This document shows, piece by piece, positions 35,529 to 45,175 of a stretch of 64,000 nucleotides of DNA. Each line of letters begins with the position of its first letter. Within the stretch, counting starts at the first letter, position 1. The DNA is from Yamadazyma tenuis (taxonomy: Eukaryota > Ascomycota > Pichiomycetes > Serinales > Debaryomycetaceae), in NCBI RefSeq assembly GCF_029203305.1, contig NC_089467.1, positions 310,001-374,000 on the forward strand, given 5' to 3'. The notes under the pieces were generated by a model. That model ran no database searches. It had not been told where the DNA came from and saw nothing but the letters and a program-made list of their open reading frames with translations. The position numbers were made by a program, and so were the translations under genes.

Positions 35529-38500
35529 ATGCTTAGGGCTTTAAAGACATCTGTGCCTCGTGCCCATGCCTTGAAATCTCAACTCCTTTCCCAAAGACCC
35601 CTTTTATCGGTTTCGCTCCAAGTGGCCTCTAGACGGTCATTAGCTACCAGCACTGATGGATTTTTATCAACCACCAGTGGTAACTACATCGATGAAATGT
35701 ACGATGCCTGGAAGCAGGATCCTACGTCCGTGCACGTGAGTTGGAACGCTTATTTTAAAAACATTGAAAACAATAATGTTCCTCCTTCCCAAGCATTTTC
35801 AGCTCCCCCAACAATCATTCCAACTGTTTCTGGTGGTGCTGCTGGATTTGTCCCCGGAAACGAACACATGTCTGAGGATGTGGTGACTCACTTGAAGGTG
35901 CAGTTATTGGTGCGGGCGTACCAAGTGAGAGGTCATCAAAAGGCAAAAATTGATCCATTGGGAATCTCGTTTGGTGATAGCGACAGCGCTATTCCAAGAG
36001 AATTGACCTTGGATTACTACGGGTTTACCGAGGCAGATTTGAATAAACAGATCACTTTGGGACCCGGTATCTTGCCAAGATTTGCCCAAGGTAAGAAATC
36101 AATGGCTTTGAAAGATATCATCAGTACCTGTGAATCATTATACTGTTCGAGTTACGGGGTAGAATATATTCACATTCCTTCCAAAGAACAATGTGATTGG
36201 TTGAGAGAAAGAATTGAAATCCCCAAACCTTTCACGTTTTCTCCAGACCAAAAGAGACAAATTCTTGACAGATTGATCTGGTCTTGCTCTTTTGAATCAT
36301 TTTTAGCAACCAAATTCCCATCCGACAAGAGATTCGGTTTAGAAGGTGCCGAATCGGTGGTGCCAGGTTTGAAGGCCATGATTGACACTGCGGTGGACTT
36401 TGGGGTTGAAGATATCATTATTGGTATGCCCCACAGAGGTAGATTAAACATGTTGTCCAACGTGGTGAGAAAGCCCAATGAGTCTATTTTCAGTGAATTC
36501 ACAGGATCCAAGGAATTTGACGAAGGTTCCGGTGACGTCAAATACCACTTGGGTATGAACTACGCTAGACCAACCACTTCTGGTAAACACGTCAACTTGT
36601 CTATTGTTGCTAACCCATCCCATTTGGAAGCTGAAGATGGGGTTGTTTTGGGTAAGACCAGAGCCATCCAGCACTACAAGAATGATATTGGTGACTTCAA
36701 AAAGGCCATGTCTGTGTTGTTGCACGGTGACGCTGCTTTTGCTGCCCAAGGTGTGGTGTACGAAACCATGGGGTTTGCTAACTTACCTGCCTACTCTACT
36801 GGTGGTACTATCCACATTATTGTCAACAATCAAATCGGTTTCACCACTGACCCAAGATTTGCCAGATCCACCTTATACCCATCTGACATTGCCAAGTCTA
36901 TCAACGCCCCTATTTTCCATGTCAATTCTGATGACGTTGAGAGTTTGGTGTTTGTGTTCAACTTAGCTGCTGAATGGAGATCAACTTTCCACTCCGATGT
37001 TATAATTGATGTGGTTGGATACCGTAAGTACGGACACAATGAAACTGATCAACCAGCTTTCACTCAACCTTTGATGTATAAGAAGATTGCTGAAAAGAAG
37101 TCTGTCTTGGAAGAATACACTGCTCAATTATTGGCAGAAAAGACCTTCACTCAGGAGGACATCGACGAACACAAGAAATGGGTTTGGAACTTATTGGAAG
37201 AATCTTTCGCCAAGTCTAAGGAATACAAACCAACTTCTAGAGAATGGTTAACTACTCCATGGGAAGACTTCAAGTCTCCAAAAGAATTGGCTACTGAAGT
37301 GTTACCCCACTTGCCAACTGCTGTTGATGAAGCCATCTTGAAGGATATCGGTACTAAGATTAGTGAAGCTCCAAAAGGTTTCGAAATCCACCGTAATTTG
37401 AAGAGAATTTTGAACACTAGAAAGAAGTCTGTTGATACCGGTGAAGGTATTGACTGGGCTACCGGTGAAGCTTTGGCTTTTGGTTCTTTGGCTTTGGAAG
37501 GTTACCATGTGAGAGTTTCTGGTCAGGATGTTGAAAGAGGTACCTTTTCTCAACGTCATGCTGTTTTGCACGATCAAACCTCCGAACAAACCCACACTCC
37601 ATTGAACAACTTGTCTGAAGATCAAGGTGCCTTTGCTATCTCCAACTCTTCTTTATCTGAATATGGTGTTATGGGTTTCGAATATGGTTACTCTTTGACT
37701 TCCCCAGATGCTTTGGTAGTGTGGGAAGGTCAATTTGGTGATTTCGCCAACACTGCCCAAGTTATTATTGATCAATTTATCGCTGCTGCTGAATCTAAAT
37801 GGAAGCAAAGATCCGGTATTGTTTTGTCCTTACCCCACGGTTACGATGGTCAAGGTCCAGAACACTCTTCTGGTAGAATTGAAAGATACTTGCAATTGTG
37901 TAATGAAGATCCAAGATACTTCCCATCTCCAGAAAAGTTGGAACGTCAACACCAAGACTGTAACATGCAAATTGCTTACCCAACTACCCCATCCAACATA
38001 TTCCACTTGTTGAGACGTCAAATGCACAGACAATTCAGAAAACCATTGATTTTGTTTTTCTCCAAGTCTTTGTTGAGACATCCATTAGCCAGAAGTGAAT
38101 TAAAGGAATTCACCGACGATTCCCACTTTCAATGGATTATTGAAGATGTTGAATTAGGAAAGTCTATTGGTAACAAGGAAGACATCAAGAGAATTGTGTT
38201 ATGTACTGGTCAAGTTTACACTGCGTTACATAAGAAGCGTATCGCCTTGGAAGACACGACCACTGCATTCATCAAGGTTGAACAATTACACCCATTCCCC
38301 TTCCAACAATTACGTGATGCCCTTGACAGTTATCCAAATGTTGAAGACTTGGTGTGGTGTCAAGAAGAACCTTTGAACATGGGTCCATTTGCCTATGTCC
38401 AACCAAGACTCTTGACGACCTTGGCTGAAACCGAAAACCATAAGTCTTTGACTTTGCGTTATGCCGGTAGAGATCCAAGTGCTAGTGTTGCTGCTGGTTC

Positions 38501-38558
38501 TAAGGCCATGCATACGCAAGAAGAAGAAGCGTTCTTGAACGAGACTTTCCAAGTCTGA
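35529..38558 (+). CDS. KGD1: 2-oxoglutarate dehydrogenase E1
   Basis: Thiamine-diphosphate-dependent E1 subunit of the mitochondrial 2-oxoglutarate dehydrogenase complex (TCA cycle), 1009 residues. A basic presequence covers about 1-40. The family-specific N-terminal segment [21 protein letters not shown] is followed by the catalytic core with [37 protein letters not shown], and the transketolase-like domain with [15 protein letters not shown] (near 670) and [16 protein letters not shown]. Codon usage is extremely biased (TTG, AGA, AAG) and I found no in-frame CTG, as expected for a highly expressed gene in this clade. Confidence 0.98.
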   Translation: MLRALKTSVPRAHALKSQLLSQRPLLSVSLQVASRRSLATSTDGFLSTTSGNYIDEMYDAWKQDPTSVHVSWNAYFKNIENNNVPPSQAFSAPPTIIPTVSGGAAGFVPGNEHMSEDVVTHLKVQLLVRAYQVRGHQKAKIDPLGISFGDSDSAIPRELTLDYYGFTEADLNKQITLGPGILPRFAQGKKSMALKDIISTCESLYCSSYGVEYIHIPSKEQCDWLRERIEIPKPFTFSPDQKRQILDRLIWSCSFESFLATKFPSDKRFGLEGAESVVPGLKAMIDTAVDFGVEDIIIGMPHRGRLNMLSNVVRKPNESIFSEFTGSKEFDEGSGDVKYHLGMNYARPTTSGKHVNLSIVANPSHLEAEDGVVLGKTRAIQHYKNDIGDFKKAMSVLLHGDAAFAAQGVVYETMGFANLPAYSTGGTIHIIVNNQIGFTTDPRFARSTLYPSDIAKSINAPIFHVNSDDVESLVFVFNLAAEWRSTFHSDVIIDVVGYRKYGHNETDQPAFTQPLMYKKIAEKKSVLEEYTAQLLAEKTFTQEDIDEHKKWVWNLLEESFAKSKEYKPTSREWLTTPWEDFKSPKELATEVLPHLPTAVDEAILKDIGTKISEAPKGFEIHRNLKRILNTRKKSVDTGEGIDWATGEALAFGSLALEGYHVRVSGQDVERGTFSQRHAVLHDQTSEQTHTPLNNLSEDQGAFAISNSSLSEYGVMGFEYGYSLTSPDALVVWEGQFGDFANTAQVIIDQFIAAAESKWKQRSGIVLSLPHGYDGQGPEHSSGRIERYLQLCNEDPRYFPSPEKLERQHQDCNMQIAYPTTPSNIFHLLRRQMHRQFRKPLILFFSKSLLRHPLARSELKEFTDDSHFQWIIEDVELGKSIGNKEDIKRIVLCTGQVYTALHKKRIALEDTTTAFIKVEQLHPFPFQQLRDALDSYPNVEDLVWCQEEPLNMGPFAYVQPRLLTTLAETENHKSLTLRYAGRDPSASVAAGSKAMHTQEEEAFLNETFQV

Positions 38559-38760
38559 TCAGTTTGCAGTTGTCATTTTTTTGTATCGTTCGATTATCCA
38601 AGATGCTTGAGTTAGTGCATTCAATAAATATTTATTTGTCCTAGAATTTGTGAAACCCATTGGTGGTTTACCAACGTTGGAACCTCTATACTATATTGCG
38701 CTCTCAAATTCACATTTCCGCGACTTCCATAAACAGTGGAGTAAGCACTTACTTTTCAGC

Positions 38761-40695
38761 ATGAACGATCCTAATCTCTGGTATCGTGACAAAGATACCT
38801 TGTCCATAGGTGGAGTGATACGATATGTGGTAACATACCAGCGCGAGGACAAGACTGTCACCGACGTGTTTTTGCGGTTGAAAAACATAGAGAAGACCAC
38901 CATACGAGCTATTCATATGCTAAATGGACCCTTTATTTTATATTGTCATGTTGTACCCGTCAATTACGATCAACGAAAGAAGTTTGTTCAGAAGGAACGG
39001 GAGATACATTTCAAGAACTCTTTAAAACCCGGTCAGACGTTCAATGTCAAGCTTCCATTGAACGATAACTCGAGTGTACAAGACAGTGAACATGGTGATG
39101 AATTCTGCTGGTACATCGATGTGATTTCCCAGATAGTTATTTCCAAGGCCACCACTGTGCTATACGATATGACTATTGGCAGCAATATAGAGAGCATGAA
39201 GAAACTCAACCATGGCCCGTTAGCGACTCTTACATCGCTCACAGGTCAAAGTGTAAACAAGTACATCAAGTTAAATGAAAGTTTCAGTCCGTGTTTACAA
39301 GTGAAAAAAATCACGGGTGACGAGCTATGGTCAAGGCCTCCCACATACGACAAACCCGTACACTTGATCATACTTACACATGGGATTTTTTCGAACTTGA
39401 CCGCTGATATGTTGTATTTGAAGGAAATGATAGAAACTAATGTTCGAGATAACGTGTTAGTAAAAGGATTCAGTGGTAATGCTGGAAGAACAGAAAGAGG
39501 GATCAAGCGTATGGGCTCTGATCAAGGGAAGTATCTAATGAAGCTCATTGAAACCCTCTTGAGTCAAGGTGTCAATATCGATAGAATTTCCTTTATTGGC
39601 CATTCTCTTGGTGGATTGACCCAATTGTATTCTATCAAGTATATTCTTGACAATGACCACCAGTTTTTTACTAGAAACAACATACAACCTTACAACTTGG
39701 TGTTCATGGCCAGTCCTCTTTTGGGAATTTTGAATGAAATCAGCTTTTTACTTTCTTGGTTATTGGACTTGGGAACGTTGGGAAAAACCGGTAGAGACCT
39801 CACTTTGAGCAAGGGAAAACTAAAGGGAAAGCCTTTGTTGGAGCAGCTTCCTGATATGCTTCATAGCTTCATGAAACAATGCAAAAACCTAATCATATAT
39901 GCTAATATCATCAACGATGGTATTGTACCATTGAGAACCAGTGGATTGCTATACTTAGACTACGTCACCCTAGACAACGTCAAAGACTTGAAGCTGTCAA
40001 AGGAAACGCATGGCAATGATCGAACTGTAGGAGAGATTCCTGCCGTGAAGAATAATGATAAACTTCATGTTCTTGACAAGTACAAGCAATTCATTTCATT
40101 GAACTTCAATTGGGATGTGGGTGACAAAAAGCGAAGGAGGCTCCACGATAAGATTCTAAGGATTAATGCTAGAGGAAGTGATGCGTCTTTTGGCGTAGAC
40201 GAAGAGAATGATAATTCGATGGCAATGTCTCAGGATGATGCAGAAGAGACCGATTTATCGTCAGACAATGACGAAGAAATACCCAATTTGAACATTCCTC
40301 CCAAAGCTTCAGTCATTGAGTCTGCAATTAACACTTTAATAAGCCCCATTCCTAACCAGAATTATATCTTGAATCCTGAGTCTAGGCACTCGCCAATATT
40401 CCATGACAAGTTTTACAAATTTACCGACTTACCTCCAGAGAAGCACGAACGAGCATTATTCAACAGAGAGAAGAGACAAGTACGAATAGCCCGAAAGTAT
40501 CACCAAGAGCTCAACTGGAGAAAGATTTTGGTTAGACTTCCTCCTGATGCTCATAATAATATCATAGTAAGAAGAAGGTTTTCAAACGGGTACGGATGGG
40601 GAGTGATTGATCATTTGTGTGAGTTGTTCAACGAGGAGAATGATACAGAAAGAGTGGGAACTTCCAGGCTTGAGAAGATCAAGAGCAAAATCTAA
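38761..40695 (+). CDS. ROG1-family serine lipase
   Basis: A putative lipase of the DUF676 alpha/beta hydrolase family (yeast Rog1, Lpl1 and relatives). From the ATG at 38761 (MNDPNLWYRDKDTL) it has 644 residues. The N-terminal beta domain (LSIGGVIRYVVTYQ to ILYCHVVPVNY) is typical of the Rog1 branch. The hydrolase domain has ILTHGIFSN (oxyanion region) and the nucleophile elbow GHSLGG (280-285, Ser282). A C-terminal acidic and basic tail is specific to fungi. Start is uncertain: the frame is open back to a TGA at 38608-38610 without an ATG, and that stretch could hide a short first exon. It is the first gene downstream of KGD1, on the same strand. Confidence 0.85.
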   Translation: MNDPNLWYRDKDTLSIGGVIRYVVTYQREDKTVTDVFLRLKNIEKTTIRAIHMLNGPFILYCHVVPVNYDQRKKFVQKEREIHFKNSLKPGQTFNVKLPLNDNSSVQDSEHGDEFCWYIDVISQIVISKATTVLYDMTIGSNIESMKKLNHGPLATLTSLTGQSVNKYIKLNESFSPCLQVKKITGDELWSRPPTYDKPVHLIILTHGIFSNLTADMLYLKEMIETNVRDNVLVKGFSGNAGRTERGIKRMGSDQGKYLMKLIETLLSQGVNIDRISFIGHSLGGLTQLYSIKYILDNDHQFFTRNNIQPYNLVFMASPLLGILNEISFLLSWLLDLGTLGKTGRDLTLSKGKLKGKPLLEQLPDMLHSFMKQCKNLIIYANIINDGIVPLRTSGLLYLDYVTLDNVKDLKLSKETHGNDRTVGEIPAVKNNDKLHVLDKYKQFISLNFNWDVGDKKRRRLHDKILRINARGSDASFGVDEENDNSMAMSQDDAEETDLSSDNDEEIPNLNIPPKASVIESAINTLISPIPNQNYILNPESRHSPIFHDKFYKFTDLPPEKHERALFNREKRQVRIARKYHQELNWRKILVRLPPDAHNNIIVRRRFSNGYGWGVIDHLCELFNEENDTERVGTSRLEKIKSKI

Positions 40696-40759
40696 CGATT
40701 AATGATAACTTATATTACTTAATTTAGACACGAATAATATTTATGCCAGAATAGTTGAC

Positions 40760-41719
40760 TTAGGCCTTGTCGAACTTTGCAGAGATAGCCATGGCATTGT
40801 TGACATTCTTTGGGAACTCCCTAACAATAATTTCACATCTGACTTCTTTACACAAGTCTTTCTTCTTATTCGGAGGCACTTTATAGAGCAACTCCAAACC
40901 GCTAGCATTTTCCAAGGCTTCTACTGGGACCTGGTATTTGGTTAACGGGTCATCATTACTTATCACGTCGTTTGGTAACACAAAAGAAGCCACACTGATT
41001 TGGTCGCTGTTGTTGTTCTCTCCAACTACTAATTTGAAAAAGTGAGTTGGAACTGCAACTGTGGGAGGAGAACCAATTACCTCATATTCAACTCTATATT
41101 TACCATCAGCACATTGTTTAGGTAAGTACAAAGGACCGGTCATGATTCTAATATGGTCGTACTTCCCAGTAAGTCTCCTACAGAAGTCTTCAAAATGAGC
41201 CCAGTAGTCTCTGTTAAATCCTTCTCCCACCTGCGGTGAAATGTTTGTCAAGTAGAAGGTTTCGTTCAAGGCTTCCTGACTGAACTTTGCATCTGCTGCC
41301 GGAGCATTGTGGCCTCTGTCGTAGCCGCTTCTGAAGAAATCTCTCAATCTGTTTCTAAACTTCACAGGTATCTGCTCGTCTTCTCGGAACACTGATTTCT
41401 TTCTATCAACCCCTTGGGTAGACTTGATCGAGTCTCTGGTTATATGTTCGACGATCCAGTATGGGTTTCGTTTAGCTCTGTCGTAACAACTGACAAATTC
41501 TTGTCTTGTTTGCAAATCATGGATCGGACCGGGAAATCCATATTTGTAGAAATCTTGTGGATTCACCAGAGATGGTAAGTTACTTTTCGGCGTATAAGGA
41601 ACAGGTAAGTTTTTAGTCTCAGATTTTTCTTGAGTCTTGGACTTACTTCCAAGTCCCCAGAAGTAGGAAGTAATGCCCACAGTTCCTATTGCAACTGTAT
41701 TCACTAAGAGTTTTGGCAT
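40760..41719 (-). CDS. NUC1: Mitochondrial nuclease Nuc1 (endonuclease G)
   Basis: A DNA/RNA non-specific endonuclease of the mitochondrial inner membrane/intermembrane space, 319 residues from ATG 41719 (MPKLLVNTVAIG). A hydrophobic N-terminal segment (about 6-23) would anchor or target it. The catalytic motif DRGH is at 134-137 (SGYDRGHNAPAADAKFSQ context) with His137 as general base; the metal-binding Asn lies in the FYLTNISPQVGEGFNRDYW segment. EndoG enzymes degrade nucleic acids in programmed cell death and in mtDNA turnover. Codons upstream of this ATG are in frame but non-ATG. Confidence 0.95.
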   Translation of the reverse strand: MPKLLVNTVAIGTVGITSYFWGLGSKSKTQEKSETKNLPVPYTPKSNLPSLVNPQDFYKYGFPGPIHDLQTRQEFVSCYDRAKRNPYWIVEHITRDSIKSTQGVDRKKSVFREDEQIPVKFRNRLRDFFRSGYDRGHNAPAADAKFSQEALNETFYLTNISPQVGEGFNRDYWAHFEDFCRRLTGKYDHIRIMTGPLYLPKQCADGKYRVEYEVIGSPPTVAVPTHFFKLVVGENNNSDQISVASFVLPNDVISNDDPLTKYQVPVEALENASGLELLYKVPPNKKKDLCKEVRCEIIVREFPKNVNNAMAISAKFDKA

Positions 41720-41799
41720 TGATATCTTATTAAAATTTTTCTGCGCGTCTTTGTATTTAGGCTGCAAATACCAGATGCATTGTTTGTATTAATTTAAAC

Positions 41800-43320
41800 C
41801 TATTTTCTGAGTTCTTTAATGAGCCTTAATGTTGAAAAAAGTAGGATCGAGCAAAGAGGTCCAAGGAGTGGTAAAAATACTGCGAGCTTGTGTTCACTGG
41901 GGAAGTAAACCTGTTGGACGATATCTTTATCGAAAAAAGCAGATATCGAGTTCTTCAACGCGATTGAAGATTCGACCATAGCTCCTTTGAAGTTTTGCAG
42001 CATGAGATAATGGATGGAGGTTCTCACACTCTGTAAACTTTTGTTGACAAAGTCCTTTGTCAATTCAGGTACTGAGATTTCGTGTAATTCGTTGGTCAAT
42101 TTGATCAAAGAGCTCAATGTCTTGATACTGTGTTGCAAGTTGTTCAAGATAGAGAGCTTTGTCAATGCGTCCACACGCACAGGTAAGTTCTGGGAGCTTT
42201 TAGATGGCACCCCCAAGAGCTTGAATAGCTGGCTGGAGAAGATTTCCATGATTTCAATTAACTCAACATCACAAATGTATACCTCATTATCATCAGTTAA
42301 AATATCGATTTTCTTGTTGAAGATGTGCAACCCACCGTACTGAGGTACCAAAAAAGAATTCGTTTCGGAGTTCTCAATAACCATTGGGAGGTTTTGATGA
42401 TTGGAGGAAGGATAGTATATAATGAAATTAATCGAAGGGTTGATGTCGTTGGTGTTCAAGTTCCAATCACCAAAGTTGATAAAGTTTGATAAGTCTGATT
42501 CTTTTACCTTGTAAGTATTACTTTTTTCATCAAATTCACTTTTGATGTTCAACTTCGAGTAATATTGCACTTGGGTGGAGATGGTAAAGTTAGCATAATG
42601 CTGAAGACTGTCCAAAAGTGGACTGAGTAAGTCTTGGATCGTCTGAGTGTCCCAGCTGACTGGGTGTCCATCCTCTACGAACAAGGAGAAAATCAAGTTA
42701 TACTTGGAAGAATATGGAATCACCACGTTCAGCTTTTCAGGGTGGGAAGATTTGGTGGCTTCAAAATGTTCGATTTCTTGTTCAAAAACTTCATTGACTA
42801 AAGCGTCTGCTAACTGTTCTTGGATAGCCCTTGAGTCCATCTCGCTGAAAGACTTCTCGAATACCAATACTTTATCATCAAGAGTTACCGAAGAAGCGCC
42901 CACAGGTTCGTCTACCCTGCCAAACAACACCTGGTAGTCTTCTCGGGAGTCTAGTATAGTTGAGTCCACTAGTGGGATCAACTTAAGTGACCAATAATCA
43001 TTGAGTGCCGGGTGTTCTGTGGCCAACTTGGAATCCAATACAAGTTGTGCCTGGGAAATGAAATCTTCTTCAGCATCCACAAAAACGGAAGTACAAACAC
43101 GTACATTATTTAACTGCTGTATAGCATCATTTAAGTCGTCAATAGGCAAGTTGGCTCTGTGGACTGAAGTAGTATACAAGAACCATGGATAACCCACGCA
43201 TACCACCAAGATGATCGAGTAAAGTGCAATAACTTTCCTGATCCAGAAAACCTTTTCAGATCTGAGCTTAGGAGCCGCCATTTTGACAGTTGAAGTCTCC
43301 AGCCTTTTCTCTTCACTCAT
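41800..43320 (-). CDS. GPI17: GPI transamidase subunit Gpi17 (PIG-S)
   Basis: ER membrane subunit of the GPI transamidase, which attaches GPI anchors to proteins; 506 residues from ATG 43320 (MSEEKRLETSTVK). The topology is the PIG-S one: a membrane span near the N-terminus (about 29-49, VIALYSIILVVCVGYPWFLY), a large lumenal domain, and a second span near the C-terminus (LAVFLPLLGPLCSILLFSTL). The lumenal part has the PIG-S features INFIIYYPSSNH and a SFLVPQYGG motif (key residues VPQYGG). A second subunit of the same enzyme, GAA1, lies 15 kb away. It shares a 98-bp divergent promoter with TMA64. Confidence 0.88.
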   Translation of the reverse strand: MSEEKRLETSTVKMAAPKLRSEKVFWIRKVIALYSIILVVCVGYPWFLYTTSVHRANLPIDDLNDAIQQLNNVRVCTSVFVDAEEDFISQAQLVLDSKLATEHPALNDYWSLKLIPLVDSTILDSREDYQVLFGRVDEPVGASSVTLDDKVLVFEKSFSEMDSRAIQEQLADALVNEVFEQEIEHFEATKSSHPEKLNVVIPYSSKYNLIFSLFVEDGHPVSWDTQTIQDLLSPLLDSLQHYANFTISTQVQYYSKLNIKSEFDEKSNTYKVKESDLSNFINFGDWNLNTNDINPSINFIIYYPSSNHQNLPMVIENSETNSFLVPQYGGLHIFNKKIDILTDDNEVYICDVELIEIMEIFSSQLFKLLGVPSKSSQNLPVRVDALTKLSILNNLQHSIKTLSSLIKLTNELHEISVPELTKDFVNKSLQSVRTSIHYLMLQNFKGAMVESSIALKNSISAFFDKDIVQQVYFPSEHKLAVFLPLLGPLCSILLFSTLRLIKELRK

Positions 43321-43418
43321 GAATATGCTTTGAGTGTGATCTATTTCTTTGACGTGTTGTGAAAAGTTTCGCGAAGCCAAAATTTGAAAATCTGGAGAAT
43401 TGTTGCAAGCGAAGCTTC

Positions 43419-45116
43419 ATGTTCAAGAAGGATCCGGCTCCGAAGGCTTCGGCCAATATTAAATCGTCCGAGAGACGGAAGTTGTATACTGAGATATGCA
43501 ACATATACAACATGCCCCAAGAAAACATTCCCAAAGAGCTTTCCCTCCTGATTTTGCCTCTAATTGTTAAGCAAGCCACCTTCAAAAGCATTCAAAACTA
43601 CCTGGGAACCATATATTTCGACGAGAACGAAACCCCACTTTATTTCAAGTCTAGAAACTCACAGCTATATCCTAGTCTTTTCACTTTATGGAAGGCTCCT
43701 TACATTTTACCTGTTGTGGTGACCAACTCATACGTTATTGGTGTTCTAGCTAATGGTGCTGACTTAATGTTACCTGGTTGTGGGGTACCATTTGATCATA
43801 GAATAGCAAGTGGAACTGTTGTCGGAGTTGCAGGAAGCGATGCGCCTTCTGTAATCAAAGCTGTTGGTATTGCGAAGATGGATTTAAGGAATATCTCCAA
43901 AACTGTAGGTACCTCGGGTGTGGCAGTCGAGGTTTTACATCACATAGACGATAAGTTGTGTGAGTTGAATCGTTTTGTGGATATAAAGGTTCCAAAGTCA
44001 ATTGAGATTGTGATACCTTGGGAGGAGGAACTGCAGAAAGAAGAGGAAGTTCAAGAAGTTGAACAAGAAGAAGAAATGGTCGAGGAAGATGAGAAAGAGC
44101 ATCAAAAACAAGAACAGGAACAACCTCAAGAAGAATTCAAAGAAGTAAACGATGTATCCCAAGAGCTAGAAGAGTTGCATGTACAAGATATAGACAACTT
44201 CTTTGTAAGGGCACTTCTACAATCCATCAAACTCGATACCATACAACTTCCAATTAACGCTTCCAATTTCATGGCTAGCCATGTTCTCAAGAACTTACCT
44301 ATTCTTGATTCCAAGTACAAAAACATTAAGAAGACTAGCTGGAAGAAAACTGGAAAGTTTTTGAAGGCCATGAGCAAATTAAATTATATTCTGGTGAAAG
44401 GAAAGGATGACGATTTGACTATAACCAGCACTATTCCTAAGTCGGACAAAACCATAGAGGAGTTCATCACCCACAAAATAGAGAAATTGAAGAAGCAAGA
44501 TTCAGGAAAAGATGATAAACTGTCAATCAACTTGATCCAATTGTACCAGCCAACCAACAAATACAGAATGTTCTTCAACAAGGTTGGAAAGGAGTATGAC
44601 GACTTGTACACAGCGCCCGAAATCAAGGCATTGATTTCTGATTACATCAAAAAGGAGAACTTAATCGACAGTAATCCGCAAAATATCAAACTTGATGGCA
44701 TTCTTGGTGATATTATACCTGGAGGCTCTGTTTCCCGAAGCGAGCTTGTGGTCAAATTCTTGAAGTACTTTTCTATGAGGTACATTGTTGTGCAACCTGG
44801 AGAAGATCCAAATGAATGCAAGGTTCAAAAGGGAGACTTACCAAAAATAGACATTGTCTGTGAAACAAAGATTGGAAGAAAAACCATTACAAGGGTGAAG
44901 AACTTCATCCCTTTTGGCATTAAACCTAATGTAATTTCAGAAGACTTGAGAAATTTATGTCAAGGGTCCAGTACTCTAGAAGACACAAGAGAGGGCATAG
45001 AGGCTATAGTTCAAGGTCCACACTACAAGAGTATTCACGAGTATTTGATTGGCAAGGGGGTACCTGCTGGTTGTATTACCTACGAAGATAAATCTAAAAA
45101 GAAGAAAAGACGTTAG
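43419..45116 (+). CDS. TMA64: Tma64 (eIF2D-like) ribosome-recycling factor
   Basis: Yeast homologue of eIF2D (ligatin), which helps release tRNA and recycle 40S subunits after termination; 565 residues from ATG 43419 (MFKKDPAPKAS). The N-terminus has the DUF1947/PUA pair (FKKDP..., then a PUA part ending VLANGADLMLPGCGVP near 130). A Glu/Gln-rich acidic segment (about 200-240) follows, then a SWIB-like region and a C-terminal SUI1 domain (IVCETKIGRKTITRVKNFIPFG, key residues KIGRKTITRV). The frame extends upstream to a non-ATG codon, so the MFKKDP start, which matches the family, is preferred. Confidence 0.93.
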   Translation: MFKKDPAPKASANIKSSERRKLYTEICNIYNMPQENIPKELSLLILPLIVKQATFKSIQNYLGTIYFDENETPLYFKSRNSQLYPSLFTLWKAPYILPVVVTNSYVIGVLANGADLMLPGCGVPFDHRIASGTVVGVAGSDAPSVIKAVGIAKMDLRNISKTVGTSGVAVEVLHHIDDKLCELNRFVDIKVPKSIEIVIPWEEELQKEEEVQEVEQEEEMVEEDEKEHQKQEQEQPQEEFKEVNDVSQELEELHVQDIDNFFVRALLQSIKLDTIQLPINASNFMASHVLKNLPILDSKYKNIKKTSWKKTGKFLKAMSKLNYILVKGKDDDLTITSTIPKSDKTIEEFITHKIEKLKKQDSGKDDKLSINLIQLYQPTNKYRMFFNKVGKEYDDLYTAPEIKALISDYIKKENLIDSNPQNIKLDGILGDIIPGGSVSRSELVVKFLKYFSMRYIVVQPGEDPNECKVQKGDLPKIDIVCETKIGRKTITRVKNFIPFGIKPNVISEDLRNLCQGSSTLEDTREGIEAIVQGPHYKSIHEYLIGKGVPAGCITYEDKSKKKKRR

Positions 45117-45175
45117 CCTTATTTATAATACACAAGAATTAAAAATGATTTAGTAAATGTACAAAAATGTCATTA

